The notes below the pieces were generated by a model that worked only from the letters and a program-made list of their open reading frames with translations, made no database searches and had not been told where the DNA came from. The position numbers were made by a program, and so were the translations under genes. 64,000 nucleotides of DNA. It comes from Varroa destructor (Eukaryota; Arthropoda; Arachnida; Mesostigmata; Varroidae). The DNA lies in the NCBI RefSeq assembly GCF_002443255.2, contig NW_019211454.1, forward strand, positions 20,551,037-20,615,036. Reading direction: 5' to 3'. Every line of letters begins with the position of its first letter. Positions within the stretch are counted from its first letter, which is position 1. Below, in pieces: positions 47,808 to 60,100 of this stretch.

Positions 47808-50242
47808 CTGTGGAAGCAAACACAATTGTACCTATAGCATTTCCATTCAATTCTATATAATATACTATGGTATAAAACAGGGAAAAAATCGACTGGTCTT
47901 TCAGTGTCTCTGTCTTGTTTGGTTCGAACTTCCATTGTGTACCAATAGAGTTGCAGCGCACTAGTGATCGTGTAAAATGTAACATAGTTGTTAATTGGGC
48001 AAGGAATTCGTCTGTTAATCGTTGAGGGTATCAGAAGGTTCGCTATTGAGTTGGGGGTCGAGGTTTAAAAAATATACTGTTTGTACTATTTTGAAGTATG
48101 AGACGATGCTTTTGTATACATAGATGGCGTCAGACTTGGTACGAAAGTTGCGGTTCTAAAACAAACATTACTAATCGTTGGCGGTACAATGTTTTGTTTC
48201 CAATGTTGACTCCCCATTAAGCCTAATTCCGTGGCCGATCCTCATCTAAGAGCTCTATGTAGTAGACTAAGCGTAATTGTCTGTAACGAAAGCGCGGCGA
48301 GTATATTTCCGGAAAAATATATAGAAATAAAAAACTTTGGAATTTAATGATTCGTAATGCGTTAACATCTTATGATTCCGAGGTAATCGAGCGTCCAGGG
48401 TCATCGCGGCCAATTGCCTATGGAAGAACAACTAAATAATGTCTAGCACACGTAATTTCAGGTTAGGGATTGTAGGATAGGCTAGTAGACAATCATCGTG
48501 AAGTGAGCAAACTCCAAACCACCAAACTATACGTTCCTTTTTAGCTTAGTTGTCCAGTTAATTTATTGACATTGTATTATTGCCGCCTAGGGCCTAACTT
48601 CTATGGACGAATTCGATAAGGGTCGACAGCAGTGCTTTTTACCGAAGCCGTACAATGATGGGAGCACGAAATAAGCACGCGCTATTGAAGACTGCAAAAG
48701 CACTCCTGTGGTAGATCACGCTACGGAATTATCACAGACTGATTGAGGCTTCGAGCTAATTTAGATTTCCCTTATCAATATCAGTACTATTTGGTATTTT
48801 AGTGAGGTTTAGGACCGAAGGGATTCATAGCGTTAGCTGCTTAAGCAATGGAGGGCGGGGTCGACACAGCGAAGCAATTCCACCAAGGTCAAAAGTAACT
48901 GCGATTGTAAGCGTTGTAGTGATATTAAGGGAACACAAGTTAATGGGAGTTGAGCAAGTTACGTTCGGAATTACTTTCACACGATTCAGACAGAACAGTA
49001 TTTAACTGCATCAAGTTACGGAGTTATTGGGACAATGGGCTAATTCTAAAATCAGGAAAATAGAATAATGCTGTTATGATGAGCCTGAGGTTAGGTTACC
49101 AAGGAAGTAGTTAATATTGGAGTACCGTAACGAAATGCGCAAATGGAATAGTGTTTGTCTCCAGCTGCTCTAATTCGTCTAAGTTAAATGAGACATCAAC
49201 GGAAAAGAAGCGTCAACTGAAGTTTTTTTTTTCGCTATTTATTACAGGTCTAGTGCGCTTAGATCCACATAGCGAACTATCAGTTGGTACATTCATATCC
49301 ACCTACATCAGATAACCTTGTTTTTGTTTACGGTTGCCGATTTTGCCTACGTACATATCAATAGAAAACAAGCTGATTGTATATTAGTTTTGTTAAGGTC
49401 ACGTACTTAATATAGTATCAGTTTAGACTATTATTAAATATGATAAGTGGTCATAAATACGGTTTAGAACCGCTTGATTTAGGGTATAGTTATTTATGTA
49501 TATTTTACAGGTGAAGCAGCAAAGTAGAATATGAGGCAACTGATTGTATTTGTATGAAACAAGATGATATTTGGACTCGGGTGCAACACACTCAAGGTCA
49601 AAGCAAATACTTTGCCTTAAAAACTAGGCGTAATCCTGTTAAAACCTTTTCTTAAACCGGAAGCGCGTCTTGGTAGGAAACGTTTCATTATGACTGCATT
49701 TAGCTTAGATTACAGAAAAGCAGAGATAAACAAAAAGACCGAAACTTCTTATGGACCTAGTGGGAACACATAACCATATCTGAGAGATTGCACTTTCTAA
49801 TTACCAGAGCCAAAATACCTGGGAAAACAAGGTGGTGTTTACTTGCGCACGAATGTTAAAGTAGAAGCCCTCAATAAAGTCTATTTGTGTAAAGAAAAAG
49901 CTTTTTAGATGAAAGTGCCTGGAATCGCATAAGGACGCATATTCACGTACACATAAGAATCATAAAAGGCTTCAGAAGCCTGCGCATTATTACCTTTTGC
50001 GCGTATTGCACCCTACGAAATTTCTTCGCCGCGTCGGCTTCTTTATTTCTATCAGGATGGTACGCGAGAGCAAGGCGACGATATGCCTTTCGGATTTCTG
50101 TATTAGTGGCTTTCTTGGTAATTCCGAGTATATCATACAGACACGTTCCTCCCTGGGTGGACAAACTATGTTCGTCATTGAATGCTCGTGGCCCATTTTT
50201 CCAGACCAAGCTTTGACAGGTGCTCTCGGGTCCTTTAGTCAT
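47551..50242 (-). CDS. DNAJC5: Cysteine-string protein homologue (DNAJC5 family), 3' end unresolved
   Basis: Two exons were found, 50242-49994 and 47807-47551. They join at phase 0 as RRVQYAQK|ILLDPNKRNIYD. CSP is known as a palmitoylated co-chaperone on synaptic and secretory vesicles, working with Hsc70 on SNARE proteins. Seen: a J domain (about residues 34-100) with Hsc70-activating HPD at 62-64, a linker with GEKN where CSPs have GEEN, then a Cys string (residues 137-162) with 18 Cys. The N-terminal SLST is shared with CSPs, but the usual Arg before the phosphorylated Ser is absent. The linker and string are more divergent than in typical animal CSP, so a paralogue is possible. The start ATG at 50242 has a weak context and gives a longer N-terminus than usual. 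Confidence 0.8.
49994..50242 (-). CDS. DNAJC5: DNAJC5-like exon 1 (J domain)
   Basis: Eighty-three codons with LYDILGITKKATNTEIRKAY and YHPDRN, a textbook J domain helix I-III. The donor is AAG|GTAATA. A better-context ATG at 50196 is in another frame. If an upstream exon exists, an acceptor CCACCCAG before GGAGG could also start this exon. Confidence 0.82.
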
Positions 50243-51590
50243 TAATCACTCATTCGCTTTCGTTGTTCAGTTGATAAAAGCATTGAACTCCATAGAATAT
50301 CTAGAATTTTTCCCATCGATCATAGTGTTAGGTGCTCTGCCTAAATCACTCCTATAAACAACAGCTAAGGACTCATCTTCTGCACAGAATTAATACCAGA
50401 ATCTTTTCTTCCTGCCCTGAATCTAGAGACACGTGGACCAGGATAGGACAGCAGACGTCGGCAAAGCAAATTTACATTTTCGAGCCCAGTGAGCCAGCCT
50501 AATAGCTTTTTGCCCTCCTATATTCTTATTTTATTAGATTACAGCTCTGTAAAGACTTCATACTTTTGATCTATATTGTCTCGATAGATAATTTGCAACT
50601 GCCACATTATACACATATACATAGAAGATGGATAGAGAAAAAGTCTCTTAACTTCCATTAGAAGTTTCCATAAAAGAAACTTCCATCAAAGTTGCCCAAT
50701 GTCCGAAACTCATTCATTTGCGATACAGATTCCCCAATATCATTCTTATACGTTTTATAACACTACGTTATAATATTATATATCTAAAATGCAAGAGCTA
50801 CGATAATGATTACTGTGTTCGTTGCAGTGGTTTTATAGGCTATATTTATAGGCTAATACTCGAACAACACGACCTAAGTACCTGTTTGTTATTTTTAGAA
50901 TTTTACTTAATGCTTTTTTCGTTATTTTTGTCATTGCTAAGATTGGCAATTGTGAAGGAATATTCCCATTTTGTATCTGTTGACATCTTCATGCACGTGT
51001 ACCAGAAGTATGCTTGACTATGTTCAAGATTCTGTAGTCAGCATCGGCGCTGGCTTCTTTGGCGTTGCCATTACCGGTGCCAATAAAAATCACCAGATTA
51101 GCAGCTCTTCCTCAGACGTGTCTGAAGAAGGTGCCAGCATATATTTTCTTAAGCACATGTAAACGCTATGATGTTCCTGACAGCTGGCCGTACAGTTGAA
51201 CGTCCACCCAGAGCCTATTAGACAACATCTTTATTTTGTATGCAGGTTGCTGCGTACGTAAAATGGCTAAACAGGACTTTTAAGTGGATAAAAAAAGTAT
51301 TACTTAAGAAGATCATATCAAATTGCCAGTTTTTGTGTAGTAATAACATAAATGTTATGTCTAAACTGAAGGTCTGATTTCTCCAATAGAAACTTAATAT
51401 TGATTTTGGCATCGATAGGTTATCCTCACAAAGCTAACTATTATAACAATGATATTAAAGGTGATTAGTATTTTGTTGTAGTTGGTTCGGGTTCGAATTA
51501 TCGAATAATTAACAATAAGTAGTATACCTTAAAAGATACTGTACACAAACTCTATAAATTACATTATAAATTTGCTCTCATCGATCCATC
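50243..51590. other. Unassigned DNA upstream of the DNAJC5-like start
   Basis: The DNAJC5-like promoter or a non-coding first exon is expected here, but no clear core promoter was seen. Frames at 50718-51017 and 50971-51162 are AT-rich and unrecognised. Confidence 0.3.
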
Positions 51591-51596
51591 GATTCA

Positions 51597-51791
51597 TCAT
51601 GTCTTTGGATGATCTGAGGTCTGTGAACTCTTCGAGCTGAAGTAACTTGAGGCGCGTCTAAATGTGCTTGAATTCCTATATCCTCGACTAGTAGCGGTTC
51701 TTCTCCCGAGAGGTGTTACGGCATCGTCGTAGGAACGATAGCGGTCGTCCGAATCGCTATACTGTCGACGAAGGCAACTTTTTTTAAACAT
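51597..51791 (-). CDS. Ser/Arg-rich coding-like segment, possible exon
   Basis: The frame encodes RRQYSDSDDRYRSYDDA, then a Ser/Arg/Thr-rich stretch to a stop. A possible acceptor GCCTTCGTCGACAG lies just before YSDSDD. A second frame from about 51720 downwards also reads protein-like (EEPLLVEDIG, then a basic end) to a stop near 51585. The composition resembles the His/Arg-rich locus 1.1 kb upstream on the same strand, so this may be its 3' exon. No family was recognised. Confidence 0.25.
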   Translation of the reverse strand: MFKKSCLRRQYSDSDDRYRSYDDAVTPLGRRTATSRGYRNSSTFRRASSYFSSKSSQTSDHPKT

Positions 51792-52898
51792 GAAAAGGAC
51801 AGTTTAGATTGCATCCATTGCACCTGACGTAGGCCTTTTAAGAGGATAAATATTTTACTTGCTATCTTCCAATCGCTTTAGGTAGCTTAGCACTCCGAAC
51901 GTTTCGAAGCTTAACTTCCTCAGCTCCGAAAACGTCTGATCCGAGAATAAGGTGACACCATACTTCACACGATATAGACAATTGTTTTTATTGACGTTTG
52001 GTAACAATTAACAAACCAGTGTACAATGCACCATATGGCTTGCTTCGCCCATATGCGACTGACAATTCCACCGCGAAATTAATATTTGAAATTAATTTAA
52101 TCGCATTAATATTAGAGAACAATAGGTGACATAGTAATTAGAACCATTACCTAGACCTCAATAGAATTTCTCTCATTTTTTTGTGTCTTTGCCAAAAATT
52201 TGACTGTTCATGGTCTAGCGAAAGACTAGGTAAAGAACATTTTTACCCGTTACATGACATCGGTACGACTTATCGTTTGGGCTACATATCTCTGCACAAC
52301 AAAGTGGGTACTATCATTTCAAAATGCAATTGACCCAGAAGTATATGATAAGACCCATTTAGCTACCGAAACAGCATAGGGCAGATGAGCATCTGCATCT
52401 GACGCCACAGCTACGTATCTGAAGGGTAATATTCGTGAAAAAATTAAAGACAAACTAACTAGAATTTTTTAATTGTAGAAACCGTGTTTATCGTAGTAAC
52501 AAAACCTATTTTCAATATGTTGTTCTTGTGTTTCGTAGAGTTCGCGTAATGTGATAATGACAAAACATTTCTTATTTATTAGAGCAGCCTTGAAAAAAAA
52601 GTAATGTACGTTACTAACCCATGTGTTTCGACTTGCTGCTCGTAGCATTTACAACGATTTCTATATTCAAAAGATCTTAGTCAGACACATCAATAAAGTT
52701 AGTTATATCCGCCAAGGTGCTTGGCGCTCACTGTCGTGTAACGTGTATCCATTATATAGATGTTTCATCCATCTACAGTGAGCAAAAGTGAGGAAGTTTG
52801 TCTTATGAAATCTACCTCATACACCTAGAACGAGTTCACAGAGAAAATCAATGTAACAGAGTAAACAACGTTTAACTACTTTTGGCCCTCCGTGTGGC

Positions 52899-53603
52899 CT
52901 ACTTGAATATGAACTTGGAATAGCTGTTCGATCTCCTGTGATAATTTCCTGGACGACGGAGACGCTGTCCATGCTCTCGATGATACTCGTGTCCTCGGCG
53001 GCTATGCTTACCGCGACGATTTCTATGCGACCCCTGTCGTGCCTGTGTGAGTCGTCTCCGCGGCGATACCGTTCTGCTGATGATGAGCCCCGTGTCGCTC
53101 ACTTCCGCCATGTCTATCGTGCTATCTATGATGGCCATTGTGCCTCTTACTACGGACTCTGATGTTGAAAATCGTATTTTCGATATGCAATTCGGTGTCC
53201 ATGACTGCGACGGCCACGGCTGTTGTAATTGTCATTGCCATGGCGGCTTCCGCGTTCGCATGGTGATTTCGATGACGGGGTCCACCACCTTCCTGTTCAT
53301 GGTAAAGGTTATAGTAACGCTTTACGCTATGAGCGCCGCGTCGATTTCCGTGTTCTCTGTAGCGGCCGTGTTGATACTGTGATCACAACGACGATGATCT
53401 CCGTAACGGGCGTGATGCCTGTGCCCTTCATAGCTTTACCTGCGATCTCTTCTTCGATAACCTCCATAATAGATGTCCACCACTTCGTTCATGGCGATAT
53501 CCTGATTCTGCCGCTGGTGGAAACGACGACTGTCATTGTCTTGACTGTCTCGGTAGCCTTTTCTGCTATTTCGGTATTTAAATAGTGAGATGAATGATAT
53601 TTA
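52899..53603 (-). pseudogene. His/Arg/Tyr/Gly-rich coding sequence broken by frame changes
   Basis: The minus strand reads as runs of His, Arg, Tyr, Gly, Asp and Asn that continue only if the frame changes several times. Examples are YRNSRKGYRDSQ, GHRHHARYGDHRR, YREHGNRRG, RHGNDNYNSRGRRSHGHR, YRRGDDSHRHDRG and HRNRRGKHSRRGHEYHRE. There are about five or six shifts and at least two stops. GC is well above the flanks, and the plus strand carries long mirror frames (53047-53382, 53229-53585). An acceptor-like TTCTGCGACAG lies at the 5' end. Either this is a decaying gene for a low-complexity RS/HR-type protein, or indels in the assembly have broken a real one. Short introns do not explain the pattern. 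Confidence 0.4.
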
Positions 53604-53609
53604 CTGTCG

Positions 53610-54610
53610 CAGAACCAGCATTTTGAGGTAAATCCACCTTTGCCGATATTCCATAAATATGAAAATGAACCGAATGATAAGCATGGAACTGCTCATTCGA
53701 TACCACCCTCAGAAGAACAGGAACGTGGATTTGGAGCTATAGCATGCAGTATATTAGCAACATATACAATACATACTATTTTTCTGACAGATATTGATGT
53801 TTTGCATCGATTTAAATCCTTATACGTAAGACATCACTAAGCACTACGGCAAGTAAATAATGCCACTTCTTCAAAATATTTTCCAAAAATTCAAGATACT
53901 ATATAATAGGAGTATACTTAGAAGACAGGTATATTGTGATGTTGGTAGTTTCCGACCTACCGGTAATATTGATGTTACCAGTTGTATGTGTGGAGGTCCC
54001 ATGCAGGTAAAGTAAACTATTACGAGAATTGGCATTGTATGCGTACCGACCACTGAATCGCTTAGCTTTCTCGGGGTTTCCTTTGTTTTGAAGTGAAAGC
54101 GAACTATTGCGATGTTGCCGGTACCGCTTTTCCCACAGTCAGTGCTATGACAAAATGCTTAAATGGTTAAAAACGGCTTGATACTGCGTAACATCTAAAC
54201 AACGAACCATGTTACCTAAAAATTTCAGCTTAAGCAATAGCAGTAGGCTCGCTAAACATTACATGTTAGGGAATCACCTTTTGATGAAACGTTGTTTTTT
54301 TTTTATTATATAATAACAAATGTTGATAGGTCCAAGACGAATGCTTATAAAGTACAAAAAAAAAAGCACAGAAAATATCTGTTTAATCACTGGAAACATA
54401 ATTCGCATTAATCTACGAATTTACTAGAGTATATGCAAAACCATTAGAAAGAGGCTAAATACATTTTTATTAAGCAAACGAAATCCGTTCGTCTATGCTA
54501 TTTACTTCAGACACGGCTGTTTGGTACGTTACGATGCTATAGTGCGCACGCACGGACGCACACGCAGCACGATAATGCATCTAGCAATAGTCTTTTTTTG
54601 TTTGTTTGTT
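53610..54610. other. Unassigned AT-rich DNA
   Basis: Nothing supported. The 66-codon plus frame at 53640-53840 is unrecognised. Confidence 0.35.
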
Positions 54611-54616
54611 TCTTAG

Positions 54617-55016
54617 AAATTGCTTGCCAACACGAGCATTACACGAGGTTTACGCGACTATGCCATTGCCGGATATAAAGAACCTCTAGATTGTTGCTTC
54701 TACTACAAGTTTTGGCCGGTTTGCAAGGTTACCTTGAAAAATTTCCTTGCCTGGGCCATCAAAAGTATCCTAATATGAATGCTTATACATGGAATAATAC
54801 TAGTGAGTACTTTAGCCACACGGTGTCGCCACAGAATCTTGCACAGATGAATCTAACAAACGCGGTCGCACCAGCTTGGTTTACGACGAACGTTTAAGAC
54901 AGTTAGAAAAGATAGCGACGACTGATAACATCGGAAAAGTTTACCAAATAGCCCTAGATCACCGTCGAATTATGGTTAGGGAGCTGGCATCTCAAAATAA
55001 AACGTATGCTGGCTAA
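54617..55016 (+). pseudogene. Unrecognised coding-like stretch in three successive frames
   Basis: It begins after a strong acceptor-like tract (repeated TTTG ending TTTCTTAG at 54616). Frame 1 reads KLLANTSITRGLRDYAIAGY, then a Cys/Tyr/Trp-rich segment, to a stop at 54776. Frame 2 (54691-54897) and then frame 3 (54846-55016; LVYDERLRQLEKIATTDNIG, then IALDHRRIMVRELASQ) carry on the coding character. Protein-like text passing from frame to frame suggests a frameshifted pseudogene or dead transposon. No family was recognised. Confidence 0.25.
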
Positions 55017-55019
55017 TTA

Positions 55020-57010
55020 TGTGGACATGAAAAAGCTATTCGCGCGTTGGGTGCCGCGAAATTCAAACGCGTTTGAAGGAACAATTGCAACGCCTTAGTG
55101 AAGTAGTCGTGCCTTGGTGATGAAGCGAAACAAATCGGAGTGATAACCAGAAAACTTTTTTTTGTTCGACGGCCATATGTCCCAAACCACTAGTATTTAG
55201 TAAGCGGTAATTCTTAATGTATTTTGAACCAGCTCTGTGCGTGTGACATTTTTAGGTAGTACGCAACAACCACTTTTCAAATTATTCGATTTGGTCAAAA
55301 GACTTTACGTTAAACTGGGGATCGTTAGCGCCTATATAACGACCTTAAACGCCCTAAAAAGTACAATAAAAACTACATGGGAAGCAGCGCATCCGTTTTA
55401 AAAGAGTCAATTGTGCCATTCTAATTTACTAGTAATCTGGCGCTACTATACATATAGTATAGATATATATTATATAGACAATACTATATAAATAATAAAG
55501 AAACAAAAACGTATATTTACAAGCACTGACGTGGATATGCAACATTGTATTAATACATTGATCAAAAATAAGATCGACCTAAAAGTATACCTAGTAAGCC
55601 TACGACCTAGTAAGCCTCAGTAGGAAGTACGACTCTCTCAATCGCGTAGTTGAGCAGGGTTTTACAAATAAGTACGCAGAGAAACATCCAATAAAGTTAC
55701 CAACTACCTAGGAGTTTGTTACGTATGAAACAAGATTATTGAAGAACATCTAAACAAAACGTTATGGCATATAAACCATTATAATATATGCCATAATTTT
55801 ATAATTGTGTTAAATATACATCCACTACAAACAATAGAGGGTACATTGAAAAACTATCATATTAGCTGAAATTGATACACAATACAAAATCATATGGCTT
55901 GAGTTGTCTGCAGACAGAGATAGATTTATGAAAGGATAAAGATCCTATTTTTACCGCGTTCAAGGCGACATCGCTATGGCGCCATGCGCTCTATACCGTA
56001 TGTGTGACTAAAAGGACATCTGAGCAGTGGACGTATGCGTGAACTTCGTGAAATGCGTCTTGTCCAGCAAGTTGATGGTCGTTACCTGGACATTGTTCAG
56101 ATGCGGGTATCTAATCCAATATATACAGCTTATATACACTGTATCACCCTCGGGTATCATCTTTGTACCACATTCGTTTTTGCTATCTTATAAAAAAAAA
56201 TCATTATCCAAGTACTAAGACCATTAGGCCAAATCAAGTCATTTTTATTTTTTGAAAAAGGGACAGTTATGTACAAATTGAACTTAATATCTAATGGTCT
56301 ATGCAATAAACGTATTCGACTTTACTGTGTCAGTGTGGTGCACATTAGTCCGGTAACTTTAGTAAGTGTTATTATCAGTATCTGGACGTTTTAAATTGAG
56401 ACACTTTGGATGGGCGAAAATATGTTCAATAGCTTTAAGGAGAAAGGAGACCGCCGGACTTCGCAGCTAAACTTGTAAAAAGGTTTTATTAATTAAAGAT
56501 TTAAAAAAGTCGGGGCTTTTGTAATATTACTAAGCTTACAAAGTATAGAAATATACTTGCCATAAAGGCTTCGATATAATTGTACACCTTTCGCTTTGTT
56601 CTATGTAAAATGATGTGTATATACTGTATAACCAAGTGCGTGAAAATGCGACCTAAAAACTAACAGGACATAATGCGTTAGGTTACCGAATTATAAGAAT
56701 ATATGTCGCCTAATGCGCTAAATTAACAAACGGCTTCAACTTTAACAAAGTTAGTTTCTGCTAGCGGTTTGAATTAACTGGCCGCATAGCATATATGCTT
56801 TTGTCGATAGATTATATGACTAATGGTTTTCCCATCCACTGCATAAGAGAAAACTTAAAGGCAACGTTAACTTTGATAGTCGCGTCAATAAACAAATGCA
56901 CATATAGATTATCTTATATATATTGTATATGAGGCAGCTCTATGGACCAGCATTTAATCATAATGAAAACAGTATATCTTCTTCATCTTCATCAATCGTT
57001 CTACATCGCT
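55020..57010. other. Unassigned AT-rich DNA
   Basis: Very AT-rich, with imperfect TA tracts around 55440-55500. The 3' UTR of the ABHD4/5-like gene should lie at the right end; no clear poly(A) signal was chosen. Confidence 0.35.
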
Positions 57011-57018
57011 ATAGAACA

Positions 57019-57171
57019 TCAGAGACGGTAGTCCACATTTACCTCAAAATGATTCCTCTCGCCTGAAAAATGTTGTTCTTCTTGGTCCGCCATTTCACAG
57101 ACAGCGGTGACCTTTACATTGAATTCGCAGGCTTTTTCCATATGGACATTATGTCCACTTTCTTTTACAAC
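57019..57171 (-). CDS. ABHD5: ABHD4/5-like last exon
   Basis: The acceptor is TATTTTTTCAG|GTT. Fifty codons and TGA follow. It encodes VVKESGHNVHMEKACEFN, the terminal His strand, then a charged tail. A possible donor GAG|GTAAAT near the end could alternatively splice to a further exon. Confidence 0.85.
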   Translation of the reverse strand, partial: VVKESGHNVHMEKACEFNVKVTAVCEMADQEEQHFSGERNHFEVNVDYRL

Positions 57172-60100
57172 CTGAAAAAATACAAAGTAAAGGTGAGGTC
57201 ACACAGATCACTCCTCGGATAAAAGTACCCTTAAAACTATATATATATATATATATTGCCCAATAGTCTGATACTAATACCAATAGACTATACGTACTCT
57301 AATAATATTGAATGCACAATGTATAGTGTAAAATTTTATGCGAACGCTTTGGCTCGTATTAATGGGTAGCCAACTAAAAAAGGCGATCATAAAATCACAA
57401 TGGCCAATTTTTTACATTTTTTCATGTAACAAGCTCACATAATTTAAAAACATATTGTATATATCTTTCTTGTATTTCAAATGAGCTACGGAAAAAGCTA
57501 GAGTCTTTTAAAATAGCTCACGTTCTCTTATTCCTCTTTATTGTGGTTGATTCTATTTCTTTTTTTTGTTGCGTGGTAGGTTGCTGTATTAAAAGACAGA
57601 GAAAAAGCAACATGTGGCATGCCTAATAGAAATCGAGGTAGTATCGCACAAAAGACATCAGAAAACAAGGTTGAACATTTTATATTCGTATCAAGCTTTC
57701 ACAATGGAACTAGATGCAGTGTATTTCCAATATGAATCCTTCAATATTCTATTCTCAGCAAACGACGCTAAAGGCCTAACGTCGATTTCCAACTATCGCT
57801 CGTGAGGTTGAGAATAAATGTGCTAGTCTCGATCTAATTGATCCATTGCTGTGCCCTATTAGTCTAGCGTGGCTAACGAAACAATGTTCCGGAGTCTACA
57901 GAAGTAACCTTGTCACATATAGCTAGCTATGTATACATTTGGCCGATCTGAGTAGCTTTCAGGTAACTCATATGTGATTTAGTGAAGAGCCATCTGTGTA
58001 AAATTTCCAAGCGTACAAGCACTGAACTTGCATACTGCACCTAACCAATACTGAATATATGATCTACTTGGATTATTAAGTTGTCCTATAAGTTCGCAGC
58101 GGATTTTGAATTGGTTGAAACTCTAACTGCACAAACGAAGTTAGGCGAGAGAACAAAAGCTGTTGTTCACTGTCTCTGTGGATTGGCCTTCCGGTTATTT
58201 TTGATGCTGTGCTTAACTCGATTACATGTTTCAGTTAAGCTTCACAGAACCCAAATACGGAGATCTCAAAAGTGTCTCTACGATCAGTTCTTCATTAAAT
58301 TATTTCAGGAAAGGGTTGAGGACAACTTAAATTTGTGAAGAAGTTTACAGGTTACATGGACCTAATATTATAGCCAGTCGCAAGGTCAGGGAATGATTGG
58401 CTTGTTTCTGAAATGGTAACCTTAACATTAAAGGCAAGGTACGAAATTCTCACCGCCCAGTAGATCCACGGATGAGCCTTTCCTATACAGCAGAAAACAC
58501 AGAAGCATCCAAATCGACCATTTAAAAACTCCTAGCAAGTATCGATTACATCAGTCGAACACATATCCCAATTTTTCATCATTTCATTTCACTAAAACTG
58601 ATCAACCGTGTGCACGGCAATTCTGAATTTCTGAAGTTAACACCGAACAGTACTTTTTTTTTACAAAAACAACACTGAATGATAAAAAAAAGTTGGATAA
58701 TCTATAATAACGTCAACGAGGACAGACCACAATCAAAGCGCGAAAGTATGATCTAGATCGATCGTTGAGAAAGTGGTAAGAAAGGCTCGATAATGGCTTA
58801 TTTGCTAAACAACGTTAAAATAAGTTCTATTAGGTGGTATGTTTTTCTTGAATGCTAGCTCTAACATTAAGGAAAAAGTTTGCTCCTGAAGAACTTTTGG
58901 AGAACTTGCTTTATGGCTTATCGTCAGTTGCTTTACTTAAATAACTTACAGATCAACCTTACCTGGATATCGACATAGCAGCCTTTTCGTTCTTCACGGA
59001 TTCGGAAAGCAGGTTTCTTGGTGATGAAGGTTAACGAACCATAGATAAATGTGATTGGTACCTGAAATTTTATTTAATAAACATAAATATATGTATATTA
59101 TTGCGAGTTCAGGCCGAACTCGTGTCCCGACGCTGCCGACAAAAGCAACAATCAGAAATTCCGTTTGTTTTACTGTACAGTATAGAAAGCAGTATCATGA
59201 CTTTTGCTTATCTTTCTAAGCGATACATTAAGACAGCCCTACGATGTATTATTGTGCTCGACAGCTACATGTCGTAAGAGTCAGCTAGTGAAACACATAA
59301 AGCGGGTCAGGTCTGGCAATTTTTAGAAGAATAATTCCAACCTGATTCATTACCTCTGTATGAAAACTCCTATACAATTTCAGATTTTTTTTTCTGTTTT
59401 ATAGCGAATAAGTTGATATACAGATCACTTAATATTTTTAGTAGATAAAAAGTCATGTCCGGACGTAGATTTTGCCTAGAAAAAACTAACCATAGCGTCC
59501 AAAGGCTCTATTGTAACTGCTCTGCAATTAAAGAATGAATGACAAACAACCAGAATCTTGAGACGGTGTTTTATATCTTTTTGTCCACTGGATCATTGCC
59601 GCGTACCATCTAAGACCTAACTAAGAAGCTTTAGAAGAAGATGAAGTTTGCAGCGGCGCCGTACGGTGGTGCTATGTAAGAATAAATCTCTATAATTCTG
59701 AATGATGCTCCGGCTTTCAACATCATGGCATCATTCGATACAAAAAGGGAACAGAAGGATTCTATTCGCAGTTCGCCTGAGCCGCGCTCATTATTCAGAA
59801 TGACTTCAGGATCCTTCAGGAGGACCTGCTTACGTCCTCATGCAACAGCAGCAGTATTTATTAGCCATGTGCGCAACTAACGATACAAAAAATTCGCTAG
59901 TTTTACATATGCTACAGTATTGCTTTAAATGGAGTTTACCTGCGCCTAGCCTACAATCTAAACCGCCATATGTTCCTCGATCTAGTAAGCAAACATGCTA
60001 TAACCTCACCACGAGGAGGCAGTCCTCTTTCTGTAAATCGTTAATCAGACAGTATTTTATCGGACTTTAAGATGATTAGCCAGCCTTTATAGGCAATATA

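Noticed and set aside
51480..51500. GGTTCGAAT resembling a tRNA B box
   Set aside because: No matching A box or cloverleaf upstream.
53047..53585. Long Val/Met/Thr-rich plus-strand frames
   Set aside because: They mirror the His/Arg-rich minus strand and do not look like real proteins.
59480..59516. Short minus-strand exon candidate between an acceptor and GTTAGT
   Set aside because: The gap it would fill is fully closed by the 63365-63278 exon.
59951..59961. Eleven-base microexon candidate giving Ala-Arg-Arg
   Set aside because: Too short to support, and not needed once the GC-donor exon was found.
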